Part shown: positions 1 through 8,310 of the stretch, piece after piece
How the letters are laid out: every line of letters starts with the position of its first letter
Position numbering within the stretch: the first letter of the stretch is position 1
Source of the DNA: Martinezella lusitana
GTDB lineage: Bacteria; Pseudomonadota; Alphaproteobacteria; Rhizobiales; Rhizobiaceae
Assembly: GCF_014207095.1 (NCBI RefSeq)
Contig: NZ_JACHBG010000001.1
Location: 744,001 to 808,000, forward strand
DNA length: 64,000 nt
Direction: 5' to 3'
Notes under the pieces: model-generated
Database searches by the model: none
What the model was told of the DNA's origin: nothing
The model's input: only the letters and a program-made list of their open reading frames with translations
Made by a program: the position numbers and the translations under genes

Positions 1-1
1 C

Positions 2-502
2 CGCTATGACGGCGTTCGTTACGGCCTGCGCGTCGACGGCAACAATATCGTCGACATGTATGAGAAGACGCGCGCTGCCGGCTTCGGCCAGGAAGTAAAG
101 CGCCGCATCATGATCGGCACCTATGTTCTGTCGGCCGGCTACTACGATGCCTACTACCTGCGCGCCCAGAAGGTTCGCACGCTGATCAAGCGCGATTTCG
201 AACTTGCCTTCAATGCCGGCGTCGACGCGATCCTGACACCCGCCACGCCGTCTTCGGCCTTCGGCGTTGCCGACGAGGATCTCGCCTCCGATCCGGTGAA
301 GATGTACCTCAACGACATCTTCACGGTGACGGTCAACATGGCCGGCTTGCCCGGCATCGCCGTCCCCGCCGGCCTCGACTCGAAGGGGCTGCCGCTCGGC
401 CTGCAGCTCATCGGCAAGCCGTTCGAAGAGGAAACCCTCTTCAAGACCGCCCACGTCATCGAACAGGCCGCCGGCAAGTTCACGCCGGCGAAGTGGTGGT
501 AA
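2..502 (+). CDS. gatA: Glutamyl-tRNA(Gln)/aspartyl-tRNA(Asn) amidotransferase subunit A, C-terminal part (starts before the window)
   Basis: Only the last 166 residues are present; the frame is open from base 2 and the start lies upstream. GatA is the amidase subunit of the GatCAB complex, which turns Glu-tRNA(Gln) into Gln-tRNA(Gln) with ammonia released from glutamine. The visible part begins RYDGVRYG and continues through the amidase-family segments [14 protein letters not shown] and [13 protein letters not shown] to a C-terminus ending KWW. The Ser-Ser-Lys catalytic triad would lie in the missing part. GatB lies about 3.5 kb downstream, separated by unrelated genes. A good terminator follows. 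Identity is secure from these motifs. Confidence 0.96.
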   Translation, partial: RYDGVRYGLRVDGNNIVDMYEKTRAAGFGQEVKRRIMIGTYVLSAGYYDAYYLRAQKVRTLIKRDFELAFNAGVDAILTPATPSSAFGVADEDLASDPVKMYLNDIFTVTVNMAGLPGIAVPAGLDSKGLPLGLQLIGKPFEEETLFKTAHVIEQAAGKFTPAKWW

Positions 503-581
503 GCTGACGATCCACGGCGGCACGAGCGGTTTGACAAGCGACCTCGTAGTGCTTCGCAACGTTTGACACCAACTCTAAGAA

Positions 582-614
582 GGGCCGTTCGGGCAAATCC
601 GGGCGGCCCTTTTT
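582..614 (+). terminator. Rho-independent terminator after gatA
   Basis: A GC-rich stem (GGGCCG pairing with CGGCCC, extended by TTCGG/TCCGGG) is followed directly by TTTTT. It lies 80 bases after the gatA stop and closes that transcript. Confidence 0.85.
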
Positions 615-726
615 GCAAGTGCCGATATTCCGCCCAGGCGCCATCACACTTTAGACCGAAATACGATCATAAATTGCAGCGAGCCGCTTGGTCTCGTCCC
701 CTGCAACCGAATCGGAAGGTCTCTTC

Positions 727-2727
727 ATGCTCAAGCAAGTCACGGCGATCCTGCTCCTTGGCGCGTCTTTTCCAGCGATTTCGCTGGCGGCTGACAATGG
801 GGCTATTCGATCCATAACCCTGTCTTCGGGCGGTCTGGCCCAGGTTTCGCGATCGGCCGATGTCAACAGCGACGGCGTGATCCGGATCGAGGTGCCGCTC
901 GATCAAGTCGATGACATCCTGAAGAGCCTGGTGGTGAACGGGTCCGTCGGCTCGGTGGCCGGCATGGCGCTGGCGGGTCCGCAGCCCTTGCAGGAAACCT
1001 TCAAAGGCCTGCCGTTCAGTCTGGAAGCGCTCTCGTCCGTGCCGTCGCTTCTGACGTCGATGCAGGGTGCTAAAGTATCGGTCACCAGCGATGGCAAGAC
1101 CGTTGAAGGAAGTGTTCTCGGGATAGAGGCGAGGAAGGTCGACGAGAAGGCAACGGCTTACCTGCTGACCGTCATCGACAAGAATGGCGCGGTGGAGACG
1201 CTGCTGCTCGGCGAGGACGCATCAGTCCGGTTTGACGACCCGGACACAAGAGCAAAACTCGCAAAGGCGACGGCAGCCATTGCCCGCGGCAAGAACGACC
1301 GCACCCGCGCCATCGATATCAGGGTGAATGGAGCGAAGAACAGCGGCGACATAGGCCTCACCTATGTCGTGCCGTCCCCCATATGGAAAACGGCCTATAA
1401 GGTTGTCATCGACGGAAAAGACAAGGCACGCCTGCAGGCATGGACGGTGCTGGAAAATGCCAGCGGCGAGGATTGGAAGGGCATCAAGCTGACGCTGACC
1501 TCGGCCGAGCCGGTGACGTTGAGGCAGGGGCTGCATCAGCTCTATTGGAGGGAGAGGCAGGAGGTGCCCGTCAACACGGCGTCCAATAATGTCCTCGCTC
1601 CCGATAGTGGCGATCTGTCCAACAGGCGGCGTCTGGCTTCGAGCATGGAAATGCCTGCGCCAGCCGCGGGAGCGATGTATGCGGCGAAGAGAGTTGCGGA
1701 TGCGCCGACCGTCGCAGCCGACGAATTGGCGCGGCCGGCAGAGCCAATGCAAGTTGCCGCTGGAACCCCAACCGCCGCGACGGAAAGCGATATCTCCGCG
1801 ACGTTCGAACTTCCGGGAAAATACGACCTCGCCAATGGTGATACCTTGTCGGTGCCGATCATGGACGCGGATGTGGAAGCGGACATGGTGGACATGTATC
1901 GAGCCGGCAGCAGCGTGCGCAATCCCATCGCCGCAGTCATGTTGAAGAACACAACCGGGGTGAGCATGCCGGCGGGAATCCTGACACTATACGACAGCAA
2001 GGCCGGCTATATCGGCGACTCCCAACTCTCGGCGCTGCCGACGGGCGATACGCGCCTCGCCAGTTTTGCGACCGATCGCAAAGTATCGATCAGCGAACAG
2101 CAGACGCCAAAGGAGGAGATCGCCTCCCTGAAAGTTGCCGATGGCGTGATGAATGCCACCGTCAAATATCGCCAGACGACGACATACACCGTGTCAGGCG
2201 CGCTTGACGGCGAAAGGACCGTCATCATCGAACACCCGATCAGAGACGGCTGGTCGTTCTCCTCGGCTGAGAGCTTCGGCAAGACGGCAACGCACCAGCG
2301 GCTCAAGGCGGTCGTGCCGGCCGGCGCGGAAAAAGTGCTGACGGCGGTCGACGAGCAGCTGCAGAGCAACAGCTACGCCCTGGTCGATGTCGAGCCGGAC
2401 ATGCTGCTCGGATGGTCGGCCTCGACCAATGACAAGGCGCTCACGGACAAGCTGACGGAGCTAGCCGACGCGCGCAAAAGGCAGGTCACTGTCCAGAACG
2501 AACTGGCGAGCCTCGACAGCGAAATCGAGAAAACCGTCAACGAGCAGGAGCGGATAAGACGCAATCTCGGTGCCGTACCGGACAAAAGCGATCTGCAGAA
2601 GCGCTATTTGAAAGCTCTGGCGGATAGCGAGGATCAGATCGCCTCGATGAACGAAAGGCGCGATACGGTGCAACAGGAAAGCGATCGCAGGGGCGATCGG
2701 GTGACAGAGATCATCCGGACATTCTGA
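727..2727 (+). CDS. DUF4139 domain-containing secreted protein
   Basis: A 666-residue protein of unknown function. The ATG at 727 is preferred over an in-frame start at 688 because it has GGAAGG just upstream and opens a clear signal peptide (hydrophobic ILLLGASFPAISLAA, cleavage near residue 22). It therefore acts in the periplasm or outer envelope. The middle segments (DIGLTYVVPSPIWKTAYKV, LQAWTVLENASGEDWKGIKL) match the DUF4139 fold of mucoidy-inhibitor-like proteins. Residues around 215-300 are rich in Ala, Pro and Met. The last 90 residues are charged and heptad-like, probably a coiled coil. It stands alone between two terminators. The function is not known and none is inferred. Confidence 0.8.
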   Translation: MLKQVTAILLLGASFPAISLAADNGAIRSITLSSGGLAQVSRSADVNSDGVIRIEVPLDQVDDILKSLVVNGSVGSVAGMALAGPQPLQETFKGLPFSLEALSSVPSLLTSMQGAKVSVTSDGKTVEGSVLGIEARKVDEKATAYLLTVIDKNGAVETLLLGEDASVRFDDPDTRAKLAKATAAIARGKNDRTRAIDIRVNGAKNSGDIGLTYVVPSPIWKTAYKVVIDGKDKARLQAWTVLENASGEDWKGIKLTLTSAEPVTLRQGLHQLYWRERQEVPVNTASNNVLAPDSGDLSNRRRLASSMEMPAPAAGAMYAAKRVADAPTVAADELARPAEPMQVAAGTPTAATESDISATFELPGKYDLANGDTLSVPIMDADVEADMVDMYRAGSSVRNPIAAVMLKNTTGVSMPAGILTLYDSKAGYIGDSQLSALPTGDTRLASFATDRKVSISEQQTPKEEIASLKVADGVMNATVKYRQTTTYTVSGALDGERTVIIEHPIRDGWSFSSAESFGKTATHQRLKAVVPAGAEKVLTAVDEQLQSNSYALVDVEPDMLLGWSASTNDKALTDKLTELADARKRQVTVQNELASLDSEIEKTVNEQERIRRNLGAVPDKSDLQKRYLKALADSEDQIASMNERRDTVQQESDRRGDRVTEIIRTF

Positions 2728-2767
2728 TCGACGCGAGCGCACCTTTGCAAGAGCCGTAGGAGTAAAT

Positions 2768-2793
2768 GAGAGCCGCCCGGTCGGGCGGCTCTC
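2768..2793. terminator. Bidirectional terminator between convergent genes
   Basis: A perfect 12-bp inverted repeat (GAGAGCCGCCCG / CGGGCGGCTCTC) with a minimal loop lies between the DUF4139 gene and the convergent YjhX gene. Its T-tracts are weak on both sides. Confidence 0.7.
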
Positions 2794-2802
2794 ACGCTTT
2801 CG

Positions 2803-3060
2803 CTACCTGTTGTCCAGCTGCGATCGCACCAGCCGCAATCCCTTGTCGCTGATGCGGTAGGGGTGGCCGTCGGTTGATCTAATTGCCTTGAGGCGTTTCA
2901 GCCGGCGGAAGAGCTCGATGTCGAAGCCGGGATAGACCCAGCCGTCCCGCGTGTAGCAAAAGACGGTTTCGATCTTCTTGTTTTTGGTACGTTCGATTTC
3001 GATGCGCCCGCCTTGAGCGAGCAAGTGCAGGATGCGCTGTTCAGCGCGGGAAATGTCCAT
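2803..3060 (-). CDS. yjhX: YjhX family protein (UPF0386, putative toxin)
   Basis: An 85-residue protein matching the YjhX/UPF0386 family over its full length. It starts MDISRAEQRILHLLAQGGRI, has the central CYTRDGWVYPGF segment and ends with the family signature LVRSQLDNR. E. coli YjhX is described as the toxin of the YjhX-YjhQ pair, in which YjhQ is a GNAT acetyltransferase. Here a divergent GNAT gene lies 304 bases away (3365-3874), so a similar pairing is possible but unproven. The start has only a weak ribosome binding site. A structured leader with a short start-stop frame lies upstream on the same strand. Many alphaproteobacteria carry this family alone, so a housekeeping role is equally possible. 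Confidence 0.8.
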   Translation of the reverse strand: MDISRAEQRILHLLAQGGRIEIERTKNKKIETVFCYTRDGWVYPGFDIELFRRLKRLKAIRSTDGHPYRISDKGLRLVRSQLDNR

Positions 3061-3107
3061 TGTTGTCTGAATCCGTAAAGCGCCCGAAAGGACGCATAAA
3101 AACGATC

Positions 3108-3145
3108 CGAAGCTTCCCTTAAGGGAAGTCGGGGCTTCGTTTTTT
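3108..3145. terminator. Terminator-like hairpin, T-tracts on both sides
   Basis: CGAAG (3108-3112) pairs with CTTCG (3135-3139) around an inner palindrome CTTCCCTTAAGGGAAG (3113-3128). The plus strand continues with TTTTTT. The minus strand has TTTTT after a five-base spacer. No plus-strand gene precedes it, so the target may be a minus-strand leader transcript of the YjhX gene. Confidence 0.6.
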
Positions 3146-3182
3146 CAGGCCCGGCACGCAAGAAGACTTGCGGGCGAGGCCT

Positions 3183-3209
3183 TTACCGGGACAGACAAGA
3201 GGTGGACAT
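3183..3209 (-). CDS. Possible 8-residue leader peptide upstream of the YjhX gene
   Basis: On the minus strand ATG at 3209 opens a frame coding MSTSCLSR and ending with TAA at 3183. GGAG lies five bases before the ATG, a textbook ribosome binding site. The stop codon abuts the first of two hairpins, as in attenuator leaders. An open frame this short can arise by chance; the spacing of ribosome binding site, frame and hairpins is the only support. Confidence 0.3.
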   Translation of the reverse strand: MSTSCLSR

Positions 3210-3364
3210 AAAAACTCCGTTGAGGCGCCGTGTGTAAAACAGGTTGCGCCTGACAGTCAAGCTTCAACCATGTCGATCGGTGGTGCCGTGGCGCAGGCCC
3301 CGGAATCTCGTCGCTGGAAAAAGCGGCGTCCAGGTGCTTTACTACTCGAAATGGCGAGGGGTTG

Positions 3365-3874
3365 ATGATCCACATTCGCAATGCCCATGAGGGTGAAACC
3401 GATGTGTTGGCGAGTATAGGCCTGCGCTCTTGGCAGAAGGCCATGGGCGCGATTGGCGGCACGGGCGAACTGCTGGAAAGCGCAAGCGAGGCCTTTTCGA
3501 ATTTCACCCGCAATCTCTGGCTGACGATCACTGTCATCGAGCTAAATGGCGAGGCGGCAGGATGGGCCGCTCGCGAGGCACTGGACGAGGCAATTTCCGA
3601 TTTCTGGATCGATCCGGATTTCGAAAGGCGCGGCCTTGGCTCTGCGCTTCTGGCGCGGATTGAGCAGGATGTGCGCGAGCAGGGGCTGGAAAAAGTTTCC
3701 CTGCAGAGCCATGCCGGAAATGCGGATGCCATCGCCTTCTTCAAGGCGCGTGGTTATGGCATCCACTGGCTGTCCATCGTCTATTCCCCGAAGCTTGATA
3801 GCGATGTCCCGACGGTCGGGCTTTCGAAATGGCTGGTCGAGGAGGGCGACGGCGCTTACGGACCGGGCATATAG
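3365..3874 (+). CDS. GNAT family N-acetyltransferase
   Basis: A 169-residue single-domain GNAT enzyme that would transfer an acetyl group from acetyl-CoA to an unknown amine. The acetyl-CoA-binding motif A is visible as ERRGLGSALLARIEQD, after the beta-strand AISDFWIDPDF. Later strands carry VSLQSHAGNADAIAFFKARGY, a typical motif B. The ATG at 3365 has GAGGGG just upstream; a TTG one codon earlier is possible. It is divergent from the YjhX gene, recalling the YjhX-YjhQ (toxin-GNAT) pair, and 87 bases upstream of gatB. The substrate cannot be told from the sequence. Confidence 0.85.
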   Translation: MIHIRNAHEGETDVLASIGLRSWQKAMGAIGGTGELLESASEAFSNFTRNLWLTITVIELNGEAAGWAAREALDEAISDFWIDPDFERRGLGSALLARIEQDVREQGLEKVSLQSHAGNADAIAFFKARGYGIHWLSIVYSPKLDSDVPTVGLSKWLVEEGDGAYGPGI

Positions 3875-3961
3875 CGCGCCGGTGACGCCGAAAGCCTTGC
3901 GCCGCCTCGCCAATTGCTCTACCTCACAAAGTTCAGAAGAACAGCATTTCAAGAGCTTCCA

Positions 3962-5467
3962 ATGACCCTTGTCGACGTCCGTACGCCAGATCCGAAACGC
4001 TTCATCCCCGGTGCCACCGGCGATTGGGAAATCGTTATCGGCATGGAAGTCCATGCCCAGGTGCTGAGCAATTCCAAGCTCTTCTCCGGCGCCTCGACCG
4101 AGTTCGGCAAGCCGCAGAATTCCAACGTCTCGCTCATCGATGCCGCCATGCCCGGCATGCTGCCCGTCATCAATGAGGAATGCGTCAAGCAGGCTGTGCG
4201 CACCGGCCTCGGCCTGAAGGCGCAGATCAACAATCGTTCGATCTTCGACCGCAAGAACTATTTCTATCCCGACCTGCCGCAGGGCTACCAGATCTCGCAG
4301 TTCAAGGATCCGATTATCGGCGAAGGCAAGATCGTTATATCCCTTGGCCCGGACCGTCAGGGCCAGTTTGAAGACATCGAAATCGGCATCGAGCGCCTGC
4401 ATCTGGAGCAGGATGCCGGCAAGTCGTTGCACGACCAGCACACCACCATGTCCTATGTCGACCTCAACCGCTCCGGCGTCGCGCTGATGGAAATCGTTTC
4501 CAAGCCGGATATCCGCTCGGCTGACGAGGCCAAGGCCTACATGACCAAGCTGCGCTCGATCGTGCGCTACTTGGGCACCTGCGATGGCAACATGGATGAA
4601 GGCTCGATGCGTGCCGACGTCAACGTTTCGGTCCGCCGTCCGGGCGGCGAATTCGGCACGCGCTGCGAAATCAAGAACGTCAACTCCATCCGCTTCATCG
4701 GTCAGGCGATCGAATATGAAGCGCGCCGTCAGATCGGCATTCTGGAAGACGGCGGCACGATCGACCAGGAAACCCGCCTGTTCGATCCGAACAAGGGCGA
4801 GACGCGTTCGCTGCGCACCAAGGAAGATGCGCATGACTATCGCTATTTCCCCGATCCGGATCTGCTGCCGCTCGAGTTCGATGATGCTTTCGTTGCGGAA
4901 CTTGCCCAGCATCTGCCGGAATTGCCCGACGACAAGAAGGAGCGTTTCGTCCGCGAGCTTGGCCTCTCGATCTACGACGCTTCCGTTCTGGTGTCGGAAA
5001 AGGCGATCGCCGACTATTTCGAATCAGTTGCCGCCGGGCGCGATGGCAAGATGGCTGCCAACTGGGTCATCAACGACCTGCTAGGCGCCTTGAACAAATC
5101 GGGCAAAGATATTGAAGAGACTCCGGTTTCTCCCGCTCAGCTCGGCGCGATCATCGATCTCATCAAGGCCGAAACCATCTCAGGCAAGATCGCCAAGGAT
5201 CTGTTTGAGATCATCCTCGCAGAGGGCGGCGACCCCGCCGAAATCGTCGAAGCCCGCGGCATGAAGCAGGTCACCGACACCGGCGCGATCGAAAAGGCCG
5301 TCGATGAGATCATCGCCGCCAATCCGGACCAGGTCGCCAAGGTCAAGGCCAAGCCGACGCTTGCCGGCTGGTTCGTCGGCCAGGTCATGAAGTCGACGGG
5401 CGGCAAGGCCAACCCGCAGGCCGTGCAGGCGCTGGTCAAGGCCAAGCTCGGCATCGAAGAGGAATAG
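3962..5467 (+). CDS. gatB: Aspartyl/glutamyl-tRNA amidotransferase subunit B
   Basis: A 501-residue GatB, the usual length. It binds the misacylated tRNA and phosphorylates the glutamyl end before amidation by GatA. The start at 3962 places the conserved [13 protein letters not shown] near residue 20. The catalytic core shows [22 protein letters not shown] and [11 protein letters not shown] segments. The C-terminal YqeY-like tail domain (about residues 355-500) includes [11 protein letters not shown] and GWFVGQVMK. The ribosome binding site is weak (AAGAG). The downstream GNAT gene starts three bases after the stop, so the two are probably cotranscribed. Confidence 0.97.
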   Translation: MTLVDVRTPDPKRFIPGATGDWEIVIGMEVHAQVLSNSKLFSGASTEFGKPQNSNVSLIDAAMPGMLPVINEECVKQAVRTGLGLKAQINNRSIFDRKNYFYPDLPQGYQISQFKDPIIGEGKIVISLGPDRQGQFEDIEIGIERLHLEQDAGKSLHDQHTTMSYVDLNRSGVALMEIVSKPDIRSADEAKAYMTKLRSIVRYLGTCDGNMDEGSMRADVNVSVRRPGGEFGTRCEIKNVNSIRFIGQAIEYEARRQIGILEDGGTIDQETRLFDPNKGETRSLRTKEDAHDYRYFPDPDLLPLEFDDAFVAELAQHLPELPDDKKERFVRELGLSIYDASVLVSEKAIADYFESVAAGRDGKMAANWVINDLLGALNKSGKDIEETPVSPAQLGAIIDLIKAETISGKIAKDLFEIILAEGGDPAEIVEARGMKQVTDTGAIEKAVDEIIAANPDQVAKVKAKPTLAGWFVGQVMKSTGGKANPQAVQALVKAKLGIEEE

Positions 5468-5470
5468 TCG

Positions 5471-5971
5471 GTGTTCTTCGTGCGCACCGCCAGCGAGCAG
5501 GACCTGGAAAAGGTCCGTGCTCTGCTGGGCGAGACCTGGCATGCAACCTACGACTGGATCTACGGTCCAGACAAGGTGAGCGAGCTGCACGCCTCATGGC
5601 ACTCGCAGGCTTCGCTGAAAGCACGGCTGGCGAACAAGAACTCCGAATTTCTGGTTGCCGATGACGGCCGGACGATCGGCGGCATGGGCTATGCCGCCAT
5701 GTCCAAGGAGATGACCAAGACGGTCATGCTCCATATGCTCTATGTCAGCCCACGCCATCAACGGCAGGGTATTGGCCGCGATATCTTCTCCGAGCTGGAA
5801 ACCTGCTTCCCGGACGCCGAGATCATGCGTCTGGAGGTCGAACCGCAGAACGAGGCGGCCATCGCCTTCTACAAGGCGCATGGCTTTGTCGAGGTCGGCA
5901 GAACGGAAAATTGCGGCGACGGGCAATCGGGCATTCCGGCGCTGATATTCGAGAAGCCGCTGGCTATGTGA
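5471..5971 (+). CDS. GNAT family N-acetyltransferase
   Basis: A 166-residue GNAT protein starting at GTG three bases after gatB. It has the acetyl-CoA site HQRQGIGRDIFSELE after the strand TVMLHMLYVSP, and the motif VEPQNEAAIAFYKAHGFVEV near the C-terminus. The very tight spacing to gatB suggests translational coupling and the same operon. Its substrate is unknown. It is not a close copy of the GNAT genes at 3365 or 6725. Confidence 0.87.
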   Translation: MFFVRTASEQDLEKVRALLGETWHATYDWIYGPDKVSELHASWHSQASLKARLANKNSEFLVADDGRTIGGMGYAAMSKEMTKTVMLHMLYVSPRHQRQGIGRDIFSELETCFPDAEIMRLEVEPQNEAAIAFYKAHGFVEVGRTENCGDGQSGIPALIFEKPLAM

Positions 5972-6032
5972 CAGCCGGCTGCCTTTGGCCCGCGTTGCCG
6001 GTCTTTTGGCTCATTGGCGCTGCTCTTATCGG

Positions 6033-6677
6033 TTAGGCCAACGCTTCAGTTTTCTCTGCTTTTTTATAGCGTGCATGGAATTTGACCATCAGCTCGAGAA
6101 GCTCTGGCTTTTGGTAGGTCAGGTCTGAATCCGCGATGCAAACGTGCTGCATATCCCCAGTCACTTGGCGGACGAGGTGCTTTGAGCTGCGCAGTTGCCC
6201 CGTAACGCGACGCCCTGGGGCCAATAACAACCAAACATGGTGGTCTGGTCGGCTCCAATCGAGCGCCTCGACAGGGATAACCCCACCTTCGGACAGGATT
6301 ATCGCAACGACGAGCAAGAAAAAGCCCAGGAGTATGATGCCCAACATCTTGCCCAGGCTTCGGCGTGGCGCGGGGACGTCAATTTTCTCGATGTCGTCCC
6401 AAGGGACAAAATCTGAGCCCAATCGAGCATCCTTTATACCTTTCGGCGATATGATCAAAATTGCCTTTCGCGCCTGAAAGATAAGCTTTAGCAATGCCTT
6501 GACGGCGACGTACGCGGTCATCAGCGCAACTGATATCCACGCGATGCTTGTGACGATGTGGCTTCTTGAAAGAAAGGCTATAAAGACAAGCCCTACCGTG
6601 AAAAAGATATACGTTGCTGCCTCGGACCCCAACGCAGAATTGTCGTATTCGATCCTATACGTTTCGCTGGTCGACAT
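6033..6677 (-). CDS. Membrane protein resembling the STM3941 family
   Basis: A 214-residue protein starting at the ATG at 6677. Two adjacent hydrophobic helices lie near residues 20-65, then a cytoplasmic-type segment ISPKGIKDARL..FVPWDDIEKI that resembles STM3941-like and PH-like bacterial proteins. A third helix follows (MLGIILLGFFLLVVAIIL), then a soluble C-terminal part. Base composition is visibly more AT-rich than the flanking genes, which suggests a later arrival. It converges on the GNAT gene at 5471 and diverges from the one at 6725. No function can be assigned. Confidence 0.65.
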   Translation of the reverse strand: MSTSETYRIEYDNSALGSEAATYIFFTVGLVFIAFLSRSHIVTSIAWISVALMTAYVAVKALLKLIFQARKAILIISPKGIKDARLGSDFVPWDDIEKIDVPAPRRSLGKMLGIILLGFFLLVVAIILSEGGVIPVEALDWSRPDHHVWLLLAPGRRVTGQLRSSKHLVRQVTGDMQHVCIADSDLTYQKPELLELMVKFHARYKKAEKTEALA

Positions 6678-6724
6678 GATTGCCTTTAAGTTCCTCCACG
6701 GAATAATGACGTAGGTACGATACA

Positions 6725-7192
6725 TTGCCCTCACAAGGACTACTTATCCGCGAAGCGAAAGAATCCGATCTTACCTCCCTGATCGGCCTTTTCGCTGCGG
6801 ACGCTATGGGTGGCCATGGCGATACGACCGATCCTTCCGCCTATGACGATTATCTGCGTGCCTTCCGAGCCATCACGGCATCGTCGGATCAGACGCTCTA
6901 TGCCGCCGAGCTTGGCGGGGAGATCGTCGGTACGTTCCAGACGATCATCGTTACCTCGCTGCATGGGCGCGGTTCATCCGCGATGATTATCGAGTCGGTC
7001 CAGACGCGCACGGATCTGCGCGGGCAGGGGATTGGCGCCGCCATGATCAATTTCTGCATCGACGAGGCAAAAGGCCGCGGCATGAAGATGGTGCAATTGA
7101 CCTCGAATGCGGTACGCAAGGATGCACACCGCTTCTATGAGAGACTGGGCTTCAAGCCGACCCATCTCGGCTTCAAGATGACATTGAAATGA
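6725..7192 (+). CDS. GNAT family N-acetyltransferase
   Basis: A 155-residue GNAT enzyme. The frame has no ATG near its beginning. A TTG at 6725 is the first usable start after an in-frame stop at 6707, and the first conserved strand (LLIREAKESD) follows directly. The acetyl-CoA motif is RGQGIGAAMINFCIDEAKGRG, and VRKDAHRFYERLGFKPTHLGF closes the fold in the usual way. It is divergent from the membrane-protein gene on the left and lies 107 bases before the NDUFA12 gene. Confidence 0.85.
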   Translation: MPSQGLLIREAKESDLTSLIGLFAADAMGGHGDTTDPSAYDDYLRAFRAITASSDQTLYAAELGGEIVGTFQTIIVTSLHGRGSSAMIIESVQTRTDLRGQGIGAAMINFCIDEAKGRGMKMVQLTSNAVRKDAHRFYERLGFKPTHLGFKMTLK

Positions 7193-7298
7193 ACCGGTTT
7201 GCGTGCTGGAATCACTGGACAAGCCGGTCCGGTGGCGGCATAAGCAAACTATCGAATTCTGGTATCGCTCGCCCCTCAGCGGGTATCGAGGAAAAGAC

Positions 7299-7697
7299 AT
7301 GTGGAATTTCATCCTGCAAACCTTCACCTGGTGGAACGGTCAGACAATGGGTACGCGCTTTGCGACCTGGCGTTTTGGCAAGCGCGTTGGCGAGGATGAA
7401 TTCGGCAATGTCTATTACGAAGGCGGCATGTCTTCCTATGGGCTTCCGAAGCGCTGGGTAATCTACAAGGGCTATGCCGAAGCTTCGGCCATTCCTCCGG
7501 GCTGGCACGGCTGGATGCATCACCGCACCGACGTTCCGCCGACCAAGGACAACTACGTTGCCAAGGAATGGCAGAAGCAGCACCGCGCCAATCAGACCGG
7601 CACGCCGCAGGCTTACCGTCCGCCGGGCTCTTTGGCCGTTGCTGGCGAGCGTCCGCGCGTTACCGGCGACTATGACGCCTGGACCCCGGGCAACTAA
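7299..7697 (+). CDS. NADH:ubiquinone oxidoreductase subunit NDUFA12 (B17.2-like)
   Basis: A 132-residue homologue of the mitochondrial complex I accessory subunit NDUFA12, a subunit that alphaproteobacteria share with mitochondria. Characteristic segments are TWWNGQTMGTRF, GNVYYEGG and the tryptophan-rich core PPGWHGWMHHRTDVPP. The C-terminal tail carries PQAYRPPGS and YDAWTPG. The ATG at 7299 has GAGG eight bases upstream; a longer frame from 7203 lacks support. It probably sits on the matrix-facing arm of respiratory complex I. The DUF2155 gene follows on the same strand, as is common in rhizobia. Confidence 0.93.
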   Translation: MWNFILQTFTWWNGQTMGTRFATWRFGKRVGEDEFGNVYYEGGMSSYGLPKRWVIYKGYAEASAIPPGWHGWMHHRTDVPPTKDNYVAKEWQKQHRANQTGTPQAYRPPGSLAVAGERPRVTGDYDAWTPGN

Positions 7698-7802
7698 GCA
7701 CGAGGGGGCCGGCTCGTCCTTTGGCCACAATTTGGCTTTAGGCGCGACAATAGCCGGCTCTTGCTCGGCGCTTTGACCGAGACCAAGCGGAGATTGGCGG
7801 AT

Positions 7803-8243
7803 ATGACGTTTTTCACGCGGAGCGCTTCTTTGCGTGCGATGGCAGGAGCGGGCATAGTCCTTCTTGCCGGCATCATGTCTGCCCCCTCAGCCGAAGCGGC
7901 CCGCATCGCCAATCCCGTCGCCGTATTCTCAGGCCTCGACAAGATCACCGGCCGGATCACAACTTTCGATGTTTATGTCAATGAAACCGTGCAGTTCGGA
8001 GCGCTTCAGGTGACACCGCGCGCTTGTTATTCGCGAGACGATACCGAGCAGCAGAAGGTTGATGGCTTCGTCGAAGTCGACGAAATTACCCTTGATCGCC
8101 GCATCCGGCGTATCTTCACCGGCTGGATGTTTGCCGACAGCCCCGGCCTCAACGCCGTCGAGCACCCGATCTATGACGTCTGGCTGAAAGAGTGCAAGCA
8201 GAAGTCTGACGTCCCGGCGCCGGATTCTGCCGGCGCCAAGTGA
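7803..8243 (+). CDS. DUF2155 domain-containing secreted protein
   Basis: A 146-residue protein with an N-terminal signal peptide (MTFFTRSASLRAMAGAGIVL then APSAEAA, cleavage near residue 32). The mature part follows the DUF2155 pattern: NPVAVFSGLDKITGRITTF, two cysteines (in RACYSRDD and KECKQ) that could form a disulfide, and the tryptophan-containing IFTGWMFADSPGLNAVEHP. It is probably periplasmic. The ATG at 7803 is chosen because it opens the signal peptide. The biochemical role of the family is unknown. Confidence 0.85.
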   Translation: MTFFTRSASLRAMAGAGIVLLAGIMSAPSAEAARIANPVAVFSGLDKITGRITTFDVYVNETVQFGALQVTPRACYSRDDTEQQKVDGFVEVDEITLDRRIRRIFTGWMFADSPGLNAVEHPIYDVWLKECKQKSDVPAPDSAGAK

Positions 8244-8272
8244 TCGGTTTCAGGATTTCCCTGTAAGAAATG

Positions 8273-8310
8273 ATCGCCTGCAGAAGCCTTGCTCCTGCAG
8301 GCGATTTTTT
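8273..8310 (+). terminator. Rho-independent terminator after the DUF2155 gene
   Basis: An 11-bp perfect stem ATCGCCTGCAG / CTGCAGGCGAT with an 11-base loop is followed by TTTTTT. It overlaps the last two bases of the convergent DUF1062 gene. Confidence 0.9.

Larger units (their letters stand above)
3061..3364. other. Structured intergenic region between the YjhX gene and a GNAT gene
   Basis: This 304-base gap has no long gene but is dense in inverted repeats: 3108-3139 (with TTTTTT on the plus strand and TTTTT on the minus strand), 3147-3181 (CGCAAG/CTTGCG core with outer AGGCC/GGCCT) and 3222-3251 (AGGCGC/GCGCCT). Read on the minus strand, a short start-stop frame (3183-3209) precedes two of these hairpins and then the YjhX gene. 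See the findings. Confidence 0.6.

Noticed and set aside
3145..3744. 199-codon minus-strand frame over the GNAT gene and the structured gap
   Set aside because: It is the reverse of the GNAT gene and has no protein-like features; the hairpins in the gap are better explained as RNA.
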